From contig JANDJZ010000074.1 in NCBI GenBank assembly GCA_027943245.1, positions 1 to 64,000 on the forward strand: a stretch of DNA of 64,000 nucleotides. Direction: 5' to 3'. Made by a program: the position numbers and the translations under genes. This document shows, in pieces, positions 50,289 through 61,605 of this stretch; the first letter of the stretch is position 1; each line of letters opens with the position of its first letter. The notes below the pieces were generated by a model. It saw only the letters and a program-made list of their open reading frames with translations. It did not search any database and was not told where the DNA came from. The stretch comes from Acanthamoeba sp. SK_2022b (lineage: Eukaryota > Discosea > Longamoebia > Acanthamoebidae).

Positions 50289-51418
50289 ATGCAGCAAGAA
50301 GGCAATCCACAACACGAAGAGATGAAGGGTTGGCGTGCAATAGTGCTTGGTGGCACTGGTGCTACGGGCAGGGTACTCTTTATACTGCGCAAGTCTTGCG
50401 ACAGGGGCCGTAAGTTCACCCACAGATCATATCCACCTTCTGCAGGAACTGGTCCGTGAGCTAATCGAGTCGCCAAAGTGGAGTCGCATCACTCTCATCA
50501 ACAGGCGTCATGCAGACGAGTTCCAAAGCGGTACGGTGCCCCTCCAGGTGCTGACTAGTCGCTGCGTGCGGCCTCTGACTTCTTTCACACCTCGCACGGC
50601 TGTGCAGATAAGGTAGAGCAAGTACTGGTGAACATGGATCAAATGGAGGAGCACGCCGACTCGTTCAATGACCATGACGTCGTACGCCCGCCCGCGACAC
50701 CCCTCTTGGCCTCAACTTCCTGCTCACCCTGCCCATGCGTACAGGCGTTCTGCACGTTCGGCACGACTAGAAAGGACGCGGGGTCGGCCGAGGCCTTTGT
50801 CAAGGTAGACAGAGGACGATCTGCCCCACCTCGCTTCGATGCTTGCTCATCTTATCGGCACGTGTGCGTGTGTGACACTTAGATAGACCACGGCTACACG
50901 GTCAAGTTCGGCAGCCTGTGCAAGGACCACGGCGTGAAGCATTTCCATCTCCTCACGTCCACGGGCTCCAACCCCAACAGCTGGTTCCTCTACCCCAAGA
51001 CCAAGGGACAGGTAGCCAACCTCTTCCCCTCCTCCTCCACTGTGGCAAGTGCGTGTGTGACACTCAATTGGGGCTCTCGCTGCAGAATGAAGAGGACATC
51101 AAGGCTATGGACTTTGCACGAACCACCATCTGGAGACCGGGCCTGCTGGGTCGCGGGGACAATGCACGCCTCGTAGAGAAGCTGGCCGGGTACGGCTGTG
51201 CTGCGCCGAGGCTGTTCGCGGTTTGCTTTTCTTTGATGCAGTCATCATGACTCACGCCTGCTCACGCACACGACAGGTACGTAGTTTCCGAGATGCCCGT
51301 GGCGCGGCTGGCCCACGCCATGCGACTGCAGGCGGAGCACGTCCTCGAGAATGAAGAAGCGGCGCCCAAGGTCGACATCTTCAACAACAAGAACATCAAC
51401 GCCATCGCCAAGGCGTGA
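50289..51418 (+). CDS. HTATIP2: HTATIP2/TIP30-like NAD(P)-binding oxidoreductase
   Basis: Atypical short-chain dehydrogenase. ATG at 50289 gives MQQEGNPQHEEMKGWRAIVL and then GGTGATGR, the TGxTGxxG-type dinucleotide loop. Further exons carry ELVRELIESPKWSRITLINR, DKVEQVLVNMDQMEEHADSF, AFCTFGTTRKDAGSAEAFVK, the core YTVKFGSLCKDHGVKHFHLL followed by TSTGSNPNSWFLYPKTKGQ (YPKTK is the YxxxK catalytic pair), ARTTIWRPGLLGRG and AMRLQAEHVLENEEAAPKVD. This follows TIP30 (KHFNLLSS..A...SNFLY..VKG, RPGVL). It is about 240 residues, the normal length. Introns fall at about 50389-50446, 50546-50609, 50683-50746, 50805-50883, 51012-51086 and 51188-51278. Confidence 0.85.
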
Positions 51419-51489
51419 CGGATGACCCCGCACACGCGGAAGACACAAACATGACGCACACAATGAATCTGCGAGCGGTTTACCGGTTC

Positions 51490-52560
51490 TCAGTTGTTTT
51501 CTCGTTTTCGCTTTGCAGCAGCACCGCTGCTCTCTCGCGTGGATTTGTTGCCATGCTGTTCCTCGGCGTCGCCGTTCTGTTCAGACTTGACTCGCAGCGG
51601 CCTGAGCTCGCCCAGGGCCTCCTCCGCTCTCTGTATCCGCGCGTCGAAGTCCAGCAGGATGACTTGAAGCTGCGGTTGGATAGGCAAAGAGCATCAGTGA
51701 CGATGTCCCGCGCGGGCGTGTGCATGTGTGGAGTTCTGTTCTCACCTTCGTGATCTGCGCCTTGAGCGATCGCAAGTGTTGGACGGATGGTAGCCGGTCC
51801 ATCACATCGTCGCCCTCTGCTCGCAGCTCCCCTGATCCCAACACAAAACTGCGAACCCCACGCACGCGCGAACAGAGAGGGCGAAAGAGTTTGAAAAAAG
51901 GGACAAGCAAAGGCGGCATGAAGGGCAACACGCCCACGTGGTCACGCTACCTCGTGATGCTTGTTCTGTTCAGGGAATAGAGCTGTCTGTGTGGGGACAA
52001 AGCGGTGGTGGCGTGAGTGAGAGTGCGTGTAGGGTCAAACGCGATCAAGCGGGGAGATGGCGCACTGCATATGCACAAGCTCTTTGGGCGTGGCCGTGTA
52101 AAGCTTGCCTAGCTTGTAGTCCCCGCACGAAGTGCACACCAACTCTCTGTACACGCTGTAAAGTTCGAGCAACAAAAGGCAGTTAGTCGAGTCTTTGCTG
52201 TATCTCTCTCCCTGGCCTCCTTAGCAAGCGAACCAGCCAGCATCGGCTCCTTCCGCTGACAATACCGCGCGCTGCGAAGGTTCCACAACTTCGGTGACCG
52301 CTGCAGCTCCACGTGAGTTTGAGGTGCATTCGTTGGTGGGGGAGCTAATAATGAGACGAGAAGATGAACAGATGGAAAGGAAATTGGAAGGCACCAGAGA
52401 GGCAAACTAGGCCCAGGCTCTCATCTGAGCAAACAAAAGAGAAGGAGTCGCCGACTATGCACCGGCATTGGCCGCACTGGAACACTAATGGCGCCATGGG
52501 CGCCTCATCCTCCCCATCAACCGATCTTTCATCGCCCTCCATCTCGCCCGTTGCATTCAT
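51490..52560 (-). CDS. MIS18: Mis18-family centromere protein
   Basis: Likely priming factor for deposition of centromeric histone H3 (CENP-A). ATG at 52560 opens MNATGEMEGDERSVDGEDEA. The first zinc-binding half is PLVFQCGQCRCIVGDSFSFV (about 52435-52500), matching the Mis18 pattern VF.C..C...lgDs.sw; after introns the second half reads YRELVCTSCGDYKLGKLYTA followed by TPKELVHMQCAISPL (about 52045-52150), matching C..C...lG..Y..TpkeLd. Together these form the Yippee-Mis18 domain with two C-x2-C pairs. A coiled coil follows (RLPSVQHLRSLKAQITK joined to LQVILLDFDARIQRAEEALG), as in Mis18 proteins, and then a Lys-rich tail. The middle segment between the Cys pairs is poorly resolved. Confidence 0.8.
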
Positions 52561-52728
52561 GCACTCCAGCTGTCGGTTCCCGCCAGCAGCAAACAGCCAC
52601 ACAGCTATTACAAAAATTTCAAGCAGGCCGGTTTTCACCCGGTGAATTTTGGCTCTTCTTGGAAAGACGAAACACAATCACTCTCGTGGTGGTTTTTTTG
52701 GTCGCCAGATAAAGTGCAATAATTCAAG

Positions 52729-54985
52729 ATGAAGAAGAGCTCCTCGACAAAGGCCTCACCAAAGGCTAAATGGATGTGGCACGGAGATGATGGCTGGCAT
52801 GCGTATGATGAAAAGTTGAGCGATAAAATCGAGAAAGCATTCCAAGACGAAAAAGACGAGTTCAAGGTCGATGACGAACGCTTCGTGGACCTCAAGAAAT
52901 TCCTTCAAAGGTGTGGATTCCAGCACGTAAATCGAATGCTACATATCTAATCTCACACCTTCCATAATGGGGTAGGCGCTACGATGATCGGAAGAAAAGG
53001 CGCGGAGTGAAGCGGTAAGCTATGTCCCTCCTCTTTGTAGTTGACAGCCAACTCACCGATCGTTGTAGAATCCCGCCTCCCTTCCTTGAGGATCAGGTCG
53101 TCATGTGCCTTCTGCCAGGTATCTCGCTTGCGCACATCTGGTGAGAACCGCGTTCTCACTTGTGGCTTTGTGGACCCCCCCCCCAATGCAGCCAAAGCTA
53201 AGAAGGCCGTGGAAGACAAGGTGAAGGAGTACGGCGGTCTCGTCGCCTCCGCTCTCAACAAGCAGTGCACGATGCTTGTCCTCAACGAGAAGGACGCCGG
53301 TGCGTGCTCGTCCTTTCCGCGTTTCTGTTAAGTTATCATAAATAATGTAATCACTAAATATTCTTTGCTGCAGACGGCAAGTACGCTGCCCAGGTGGCGA
53401 AGGCCAGGAAGCTCAAGGTCGCACGCGTGAAACCTGACTACTTCGACAAGTGCGAGGAGGAAGAGAAACTCATTGACCATTCAGCCTACCTCGTCAAGAC
53501 CGAAGAGGATGAGGAGGAGGAGGAAGAAGAGGAGGAAGAGGTCAAGCCGCCTCAGGTACAGCACTCCATCTTTGTTTTCCAAGGGTGGGTGGAGCGCACA
53601 GACCACCAACACTCGGTAACAGAAGGGCAAGGCAAAGGCAGGCGACGGATCTGACGACATGCAGGTCGAGTCTGGCACCAAGAAGAGGAAGGCCGACGAC
53701 CTCGATGCCGATGGCGACTCCACAGCGAAGGCGAGCACCAACGACCAGGCCAAGAAGGCCAAGACGGAACCTGCTGCCGCCACGGTATACCTCCTGCACG
53801 CCAATCACTACACTATCAGTACGCTGCAAATGGCGAGTCTCAAAACGTGGTCTGTGCAGAGCTCGAGCAGTGCTGCTGTGGTGGAGCTTGCCGCCGACAC
53901 CTACCTTCAGGCCAAAAGCGTGTGGTCTGGCGTGGCCGAGCAGTCCGGCTTCGACCCTTGTCCGCTCATGTGCGCTCCCCTTCCTTCATTTCAGGCTCAC
54001 TCCATGGCAACGACGCTCATTCACTCTCTCAATAAATACTTTACTCTCAATAAATAATAATTCATTTTATTACTTGTGATTATAATTACCAAATAATAGG
54101 CTCAACATGACCGCAAGAAATGGCGACGACGTCTCGGGTACCATCAACTGGGCCACGCTGAGCACCATCACCAAGTTCCGAGGCACCATCAGCGGCAACA
54201 CGCTCAAAATCGAAGAGTACGAGATCATCACCGGCGACGACGTTGGTACGATACCGTCCCCCGGTCTCGTTTGCGTGAGCTCGGGTCGGCGCATGTCACT
54301 CATGGATCTCGTGGTGCTCGTGGCTCTGATGAAAGAGGTGCCCAACAACTACACGGCCACGCTTGGTCCCGATGGCACGCTCGAGGGCACGTTCGTTGAC
54401 AGTCATTCGGAGGGCGGACACTTCAAGCTCACCAACACCTACCACCTGCCGGCGCCCAAGGACAGCTTCCGTAGCCAAAGCGTGTGGTACCGTAGCACAC
54501 AGCACGACACACGCACACGCTCGTGTGCAAATGCGTGCCGCTCACGCGCGTTCTTCGCTTCGTGTTTAGGCGCGGAGTGGCGCACGTGCCCTTCCCCTTT
54601 ACCATGGAAATCAAGACTAGAAGCGGGAACGCCTTCTCCGGGATCATGACATGGCCCACCCTCGAGAATGCTCAGAGCAAGGTTAAGGGCACCGTCGCCA
54701 ACGACCAACTGCAGGTTCGTTCATACATGCCGTGGTGGAGTGAGGGTTGTGTTGTTGTTATTGTTGTTGTATGTGTGATCCACGACACTCAACGCGCTGC
54801 TCTGTGATCTTTAGTTTGAGGAGTTCGAGGTCATCTCGGGTCATGACGACATCGACGTGCCCAACTACTTCACCTGCTCACTTGCCAAGGCGGGCCACGA
54901 CACAGCTGTCGCTGGCTCTTTCAAGGGCGCAGTCTCCAACGTGGAGGAGGGCACCTTCAAGATGGAGCTTGCCGACCCCAAGTGA
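52729..54985 (+). CDS. WWE and BRCT-like nuclear protein with two C-terminal repeats
   Basis: ATG at 52729. The WWE domain comes first: AKWMWHGDDGWHAYDEKLSD then KIEKAFQDEKDEFKVDDERF (52771-52880), a fold that binds ADP-ribose in other proteins. A BRCT-like segment follows (VEDKVKEYGGLVASALNKQC, TMLVLNEKDADGKYAAQVAK, KARKLKVARVKPDYFDKCEE; about 53190-53460), then a poly-Glu run, KKRKADDLD (basic signal) and a Lys/Ala-rich linker. The last half is duplicated: SVWSGVAEQSGF...TARNGDDVSGTINWATL...GDDV in the first unit and RGVAHVPFPFTMEIKTRSGN...FSGIMTWPTL...GHDDIDVPNYF in the second (54110-54985). Similar units occur in other amoebal proteins with F-box or WWE domains. It resembles the PARP family but has no ADP-ribosyltransferase domain. 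Splicing near 53850-54110 is uncertain. Confidence 0.68.
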
Positions 54986-55236
54986 AGCGGCACCGCGCGT
55001 CCCGTGGCATTGGGCCCTTTTTTAATATCCGCCACTCGCAAAATGGCCATCATTAAAATCTAAACCAGCCAATCCTGGGGCCCCGAGTCAGCCAAAAGAA
55101 GAGGGGCCTGACCTGCGCCCAATCAGTTGTTTCGGTGGGGTACGAAAAGGGCAGGGAGTATCGCCCTGTGACCTCCTTCAAAAGCGCACCCTTCTCTCCT
55201 CCTGGTTGTTCAGCGTCACACCGACACACACCCAGC

Positions 55237-55994
55237 ATGCGCGTTCTCCTCTTCCTTGCCGCCTTCGCCCTGGCGGTCACCTTGGCCGCGGCCCAGACCC
55301 GTCCCAGGCTCAGCGAGACCTTCCACCTCGTCGGTGTTGCCCACATCAGGCACAACGGTTCCTCCTACTTTGGCGAGAGTGCGTGCACCCCCCCCCCCGA
55401 TAATGCTGCCCGTCGTGTCCTCCAAATTACCCCGCCTCATCCTTGTTTGTCCACAGGCCGTTGGGCCGTAGACCAGCCTGCGGGCAAGGCCATCGAGGAC
55501 ATCAGCTTCGGTGGCTTCACCCACCTCAACGTCTGGGACCTCGCCAGGTTCGACCTGGTGCGTAGTCATCCTTCTCTACTTGGGTCCTTGATCATTTTGG
55601 CCTCCTAACTTCTTCTCTGGTTTCTGTTTGTGTGAACAAACAGAAAAAGAACTTCTGGATCACCAGCCGCGACAGGAAGGAGTGCCACTCGAAGGAGCTC
55701 ACCGGTAAGATGCCCGCCGTGTGGGACTGGCTCGAGAAGGCCGACTTCTCTCACAATGTCACCGAGAGCGGCGAGACGTTCAACGTGTGGAAGTACCACA
55801 TTGGTGGCGTCCGCCTCGAGGCCGCCGTGCCGGCCCACGAGCCCAATAGGCTTGCTGAGTTCTCTCGCCACTCGGCCCACGATGAATTCAGGCTGTACGT
55901 CCAGGAGTTCAGGCCGGAGAAGCCCCACGCCTCCCTCTTCGAGGTCCCCAGGGAGTGCGAAGGCCACCGCTTCGAGCCCATCGCCTTCAACTAA
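55237..55994 (+). CDS. Small secreted protein (weakly ependymin-like)
   Basis: ATG at 55237 gives MRVLLFLAAFALAVTLAAAQ, a clear signal peptide. Exons join as SETFHLVGVAHIRHNGSSYF, RWAVDQPAGKAIEDISFGGF, NFWITSRDRKECHSKELTGK, FNVWKYHIGGVRLEAAVPAH and a final KPHASLFEVPRECEGHRFEP before TAA at 55992-55994. There are two introns with gt-ag ends (about 55380-55457 and 55560-55643). The pattern C..K.L.G..P, W...A, G....VW, and F.VP..C near the end loosely follows ependymin-related secreted proteins; this is a suggestion only. It is about 200 residues with no membrane anchor. Confidence 0.7.
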
Positions 55995-56667
55995 TGCTAA
56001 TGACTGCAAGCTATTCTAAAACACCACTCAGAGGCCTTTTCCCTGCTGTCAATCTTCCTCCCCGTCTTCCCCCTCCCACAATGACCCCTCAAAAAGTAGA
56101 CCACTGTGAGTGTTCTTGCGGTTGGCCTCTGTTGGTGCGCTTTTATTCTTTCTCGAGGAGAACCACCGATGTTGATGGCGACCACCAACTGTAAAGAAGA
56201 AGCAGTGACGTGAGGGATCCCTCAAATCGTCCTTGCACGGCTGCATTTATACCTCAAATCCACGCTACTCGGGTAGTCTGCAGCTGATGCACCCGCACGG
56301 ACGTCGGCCGCCCATACCGATCGAGTGTCAGAGTGAGGGCCTAGAACCTGGCCAGCCTAGCTCGACTGCTTGCTCGGCGCAACGCTCCATCCTCTGCTGT
56401 ACTGCAGCACTCCACTCAGGTCAATGTGGGTTGCTCCTCGCTAGATGGCACGACATAGCCCAGGCACCTGGCGGAGGATTCAAGCAAGAGGCGGTGGTTG
56501 TACAAGTAAGGACATATTCTTGAAAGGACAAGAAAGGTCAGCCAATGTCGGCGCGAGCTTGGTGGGCGCACAGCGCCACAGTGGAGCGACGAGAACTCGT
56601 AGCCCAATGAGCTCTTTGGCACTCTCCCTCACGAACGTTTTCTACCCCCAACCACGAGAGATTGAAA
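55995..56667. other. Intergenic region
   Basis: About 670 bases without a convincing gene. Open frames on both strands lack splice-consistent partners or family motifs. The last ~100 bases should contain the promoter of the CAP-domain gene. Confidence 0.45.
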
Positions 56668-57546
56668 ATGGCCGCCCAGCCCGCTGCCCAAGTACAACTG
56701 GTCTTCACCCCACTCGAGACCGAGCTTCTCAACGAAGTGACAGCCCTTCGCCGCGACCCACCTGCCTACGCCACGCTTATCGAACAGGCACAGTTCCCCC
56801 CCCCCAACCCGTGTTAGGGCACTTATTCTTTTGTAACAAACTTTGAATCGCTTTTAATCAACTTTACTTGAAAACAGGAGCGCTTGCCTAAGTATGAGGC
56901 CGACGGCACGCTGAAGGTGGACGAGGACACGTTCACGCGGACGCGCGAGGGCAAGGCAGCATGCGAAGCGGCGATTGCCTTCCTTCGCGGCCAGCCCGCC
57001 GGCGCACTTCCTGAGGTGGTACCCTCTTACGGCATGTCCCTCGCTGCCCGCGATGCTGTTGCCGCCCAGGGAGCCAACGGGTACCTCTCCTCACTGCTAC
57101 CCTGACGGCCCAGGTGTTGGACTGATCATGACCATCTCGGGACCGGCCCACCATCAGCACTGTGGGCAACGAGACGGCTGATGGCAAGGAGCTGCCCACG
57201 TCGCTGGATCTGATGGACGATCGTGGCTACGTGACTGGTGCCTCGGCCGAGGTGTGCGGCTATGGCGGACGGAACGGGCGAGCGATGGTGTTCTCCTTCA
57301 TCATCGGCGATGGCGACCCCTCGCGCACCTACCGCCGCGTGCTCCTCGACCCTCGCTGGGGCGCGATCGGCATCGGCGCTGGCGAGCACAAGTCTGACTA
57401 CAAGGCACGCCTTCCCTTGTGCTCGCGTTGTGCGCTACGCACAGAGTGTCGTTGCGTCCTTGCTAATCGAGATGCTACGTCGTCGCGTTGTGGTGCAGGT
57501 GATGTCTGTGCTCAACTTTGCCGAGAGGTACCGCGACAGGGCCTAA
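56668..57546 (+). CDS. CAP/SCP-domain protein
   Basis: ATG at 56668 gives MAAQPAAQVQLVFTPLETEL and LNEVTALRRDPPAYATLIEQ, the N-terminal helix of CAP domains (LL..vN..R..P..yA). After an intron (about 56788-56877): AACEAAIAFLRGQPAGALPE and PSYGMSLAARDAVAAQGANG (L..aA..h); then after another intron ASAEVCGYGGRNGRAMVFSF and IIGDGDPSRTYRRVLLDPRW, GAIGIGAGEHKSDYK and VMSVLNFAERYRDRA. The pattern GD/DG.p.r..R..ll.P....iGiG...H..y....v..fa is the CAP signature, with TYR replacing the usual GHR. There is no signal peptide, so it is probably cytosolic, unlike most eukaryotic CAP proteins and like several bacterial ones. It ends at TAA 57544-57546. Confidence 0.78.
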
Positions 57547-57799
57547 CCTCGGTCCTCCAACGCAACAGCTGCTTTGTACAAACGCCACCAACCAGGCCTG
57601 AAAGCGAAAATCCGTAAATAAATAAATAAAAACCAAAAAACAGGTTCTGTGAAGATGAAGGTTTCACTTCACGGGGCTGCTGTGCTCCGCGGGTGGACCA
57701 GGGAGACTCCAGCGAGCAAACCAAACGTTGTTTCTCAAGCTTAACTCCACACGACGTGCGCAGAGTAATACTCCCCCCCCCCAAAGCCGCCCTACAACC

Positions 57800-60700
57800 A
57801 TGGGAAAGATAGGCATGCCGCGGGTGCAGGATACGGCCACCGTAGAGTGGTGGGACCTGCCTCTGGCACGCAAGGTTGCTCACTTCGAGACGCTCATCGA
57901 GGCGCTCTCGGCCTCCGCGGCTGCGGTCACCGAACGCCCCGCGTTCCACTCCCTCATGGGCGGCCGCCGACGTCGCGGTCCGAGGCGACGACGTGCTGGC
58001 CCCCACCACCAACAAGCACATGGCACCCAGGACTGGGGCTCGCTCATGGAAGAGGAGGAGCGGAAGAAGAAGCGAAGTAGGCGAAGGCGGGGCAAGTGGG
58101 CCAACGTGGACCCCACCCAGTGGCCCTTCGACATGAAGGTGGCCCACTTCACCGATCTCGCCGTCGGCCAGCGACTCAAGAGGGCCGTCGAGGAGGCCTG
58201 GATTGAGGAGAAGCGCGCCGCCAAGCTCGCGCGCGAGGCACGCAGGCGACGGCGGAACGGTGACACCCATACCCCACGAGCTGTTCGTTCGGCCACGGAC
58301 TGCTGCACGTCATCGGCCGCTACTACAACTTCGCTGTCGTCTTCGTCGGAGAGCGACGCCGTAAGCGACTCGACGAAGCCATCAACTGTACATAAGCAAG
58401 CCGAGGAGCAGGAGATATTGACAGTGGGCGCCGGTGGCGTAGAAGAAGTAGAAGCAGAGGAAGTGGCGGAGGTGGAGGAGTGCCAGGTGGGAAGCGAGTA
58501 CGTGGGCCAGGTGCTCCGACGCTCGAACGAGATGAAGAAGGAAAGAAGGAAGCGGAGGAGCGCCAAGGCGCGACGAGAGAAGGCGAGAGAGCTCAAGAAG
58601 AAGGAGGAGGAAGGCGAATCGAAGAAGGACGAGGAGGGAAGCGCGCGCAAGGCACCGTCGATAAAGTGGGAGGAGACCAGGAGTCGCGTCCATCGCGAGA
58701 TATCGAAGCTGTGGACCACCAAGCACGTCAAGCGCGTTCTCTCCCGATTCGAGCGCCACCTCGCCGACCGAGAGGTCCTCGGCAAGGGTAAGGGCCCGAC
58801 CCTCTAGGCCAACTCCCCCGTCCGTGCGTGCGGCTCTGCTGATCGTCATTCTTCTCTGGGCGACTGTGTGCAGAGTGTCTGGACTGGCAGCGACGGCAGT
58901 GCTGCAGCAGTGCCGTGAGCGCCGACCAGGAGCGGCTGCTGCTTCCCTTCTTCTCGCACACCGCCACCGCGCTCGGTGATGCCGTCACGCTGGTGCTGGT
59001 CGGCGGGAAGGACGCGACGGGCAAGGGGACGGCCGCCGTGCGTCTGCTCAACACCGCGACCATGGAGTGGTCCCTGCCGCGCGCCACCGGCCCCGCTCCC
59101 GCGTGCCTGTTTGGCCACGCCGCGTGTCGCGTGGGTCGCACGCTCTACCTCGTCGGCGGATATGATCAGAACGGCATCTCGACCAACATCTACCGCCTCG
59201 ACCTGGAAAGCGAGAGTATGTTTGTTATTTGTTGTTTGTCGCCGCCCACCATACTCTGCTCACGCTCCGAGCGAACGTTCATTTGGTTGACCTTGCCGTG
59301 TGCAGATGAAGCGAGATGGTCGATCTGTCGGTTCGAGGCTGCGGCCGGCGAGCAGGGCGAAGGGTCGTTTGGGCGTGTCGGCCATGCGCTGGCGCGACAG
59401 GGCAACGAGCTGCTTCTCTTTGGCGGGCATAACGGCAAGCAGTGGAGCAACGACCTCGTTGCCTTTGACGTCGGTACGCCACAGCGAACGCGCGTTCATC
59501 ACACCTGCGCGTACGCGTTTCAGCTCACTGTGGCCCCCTCCTCCACTCTCATCTTCTCATCTAGAGCGCATGACGTGGTGCAAGCGGCCGACCGTGGGCG
59601 TGCCTCCTTCTCCCCGCGGGTTCCATACTGCCACGATCGGTAAGTCGAGTGACCTCTTAAAAACCTGCCGTCTCCTTCGTCGCTTAACCCTCCTTTGTCC
59701 ATTCTCCCCTTCCCCCACGCGGCAGTCGGTTCGACCATGGTTGTGTTTGGCGGGACGAGCCTTAAGCATACGTTCAGCGACACGCACGTGCTCGATCTGG
59801 AAACCCGGGCCTGGTCGGCGGTCATACCCCAGCCTGGCTTCTGCCCACCGGCGCGTCACAGCCATGCCTCGGCCCGGGTGGGCCAAACAGTGTTCGTGGT
59901 CGGCGGACGGGCCACCGCCGGAGCGGTGGTCCCCGACTGCTGGTCATTCGACGTCGACACCAAGCGATGGACTCGCATGAAGGAGAACAACGCGGGCGTG
60001 CTCGGACTCAGCAGCCACACGCTCACACGACTGGGCTCGGCGCTCGTCGTGGCGGGCGGCAAGGGCGCCACCAGCCTCTCGAGCGACGTGTGGGTGGCCT
60101 CGACCGTGCGGCTTCCGCTCAAGATCAGGGTCATCGACTACGAGGAGCTCGATATCGCCGAGGAGGTGGGCCGAGGCAGCTTCGCCAAGGTGCTCCGGGC
60201 CTCCCTGCGCGGTGTCCCGTGCGCCGTCAAGAAGCTGCGCAAGCAAGCCCGACGCGACGACGAGAACGAACTGAAGCACTTCAAAGAGGAGGCCCGCTTG
60301 CTCAAGTACATGCCGTCTCTATTCCCGGCTCTTCGTGTTCACGTGGTTGCCTGTCTGACTCAGGGCTGGTCTCGTTCCCATGTGCAGTAAATTGGACCAT
60401 ACGAACGTGGTGAAGATGATCGGCGTCTGCACGAAGCCGCGATGCATCGTGACCGAGTTCATGCAGGGCGGAAGCCTGTTCGACTACCTGCACAGACAAG
60501 GCGGTCTGCTGGACGACCAGTCCCGGCTCGCTTCGATCGCTCTGGACATTGCCAGAGGCGGCCGCTATCTCCACCAGCAGAAGGTCATCCATCGTGACCT
60601 CAAGGTATGGCATCCTGTCGGAGCCCTTTGACTTTATCGTTTTTATATATATATATTTATCAATAAATAAAGCGACACTAACATGTCCTCAACCGCGTGT

Positions 60701-61274
60701 TACTGTCCACTTGTGTCGACTTTGCAGAGCCACAACATTCTGGTGCGCACCTGCCTGGCCTTTTGGTATCGGAGTGACAGTGCTGTGGCCCATCGACTGA
60801 CTCTCTCTCCATCATCTTCGCTCCAACACCTCAGCTCGACGAGAACCTGAACGCGAAGATTGCCGACCTGGGCGTGTCGCGCATCACCACCGAGACCGCG
60901 ACGATGACGTGTGTGGGCAGCGCCCAGTGGACAGCCCCCGAGATCCTGCGACACCAGCCCTACGATCAGGCCGTGGTACACTCACCCGCGGCGCCGAAGC
61001 AAACAACATGAGATTATGGGAGCTAACCCCAGCGCACACATAGGACGTATACAGCTACGGTATTGTGCTGTGGGAGCTGCTCAGCGGACGCCAGCCCTAC
61101 GCGCACCTCAGCCGCCTCGAAGCCGCCGTGGCCGTGGCTTCCACGCAACTTCGCCCGGAGATTCCCGACCACTGGCCGGCGCAGTGGGTGCAGCTGATGC
61201 GATCGTGCTGGCACGAGTCCCCTCAGTCGCGCCCCTCTTTCGCTCAGGTCGTGGCCCTCATCGAGTCCTTCTGA
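57800..61274 (+). CDS. Kelch-repeat TKL protein kinase
   Basis: ATG at 57800 opens MGKIGMPRVQDTATVEWWDL. The first 340 residues are one exon with two similar blocks (LPLARKVAHFETLIEAL and WPFDMKVAHFTDLAVGQRLK), then Ser- and Glu-rich stretches and a Lys/Arg/Glu coiled coil. An intron (about 58790-58872) joins LGK to ECLDWQRRQ and SADQERLLLPFFSHTATALG, and kelch blades follow: TLYLVGGYDQNGISTNIYRL, ELLLFGGHNGKQWSNDLVAF, TMVVFGGTSLKHTFSDTHVL, TVFVVGGRATAGAVVPDCWS, ALVVAGGKGATSLSSDVWVA. The kinase (60130-61274) has GRGSFAKV, CAVKKL, VIHRDLK, SHNILL and WTAPEIL. The activation-segment motif is IADLGVS (DLG instead of DFG). HRD and the glycine loop are intact, so activity is plausible. TGA at 61272-61274. 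Confidence 0.82.
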
Positions 61275-61605
61275 GCGGAGCGCTCCTGCGCCACTGCACA
61301 CCTGCGTACACGCACACGCCGTTTCGGCAACCTAGTCTGTGGCCCTCGTTTTGCATTGTTGTACCATAAAGAACACCAACCAACGTGCTGGTGTGGCGCA
61401 TGCGCTGACGGGAGGTGAGCCGCACGCTCCTTGCTCCTGCGCCGTGTGCCCTTGCGCTTGTGGCCATCGTCCCAGTCGCCCAACCGGCCAACTCCGCCGC
61501 AGGCAAAGTGTGCCGACAAAGCTGCAGACCAGTTTTCTTTGCTTCGATCTCGCGGCTACACGTCTCTGCTCTCGATTCGATTCAATCTCTCACTTGCACT
61601 TAAAG

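Noticed and set aside
56233..56523. Plus-strand 96-residue open frame in the 56-kb intergenic region
   Set aside because: No splice-compatible partner exons, no motif, and composition unlike neighbouring coding DNA.
57880..58785. 301-residue minus-strand Ser-rich open frame
   Set aside because: Mirror of the Lys/Arg/Glu-rich first exon of the kelch kinase; no start context or motifs.
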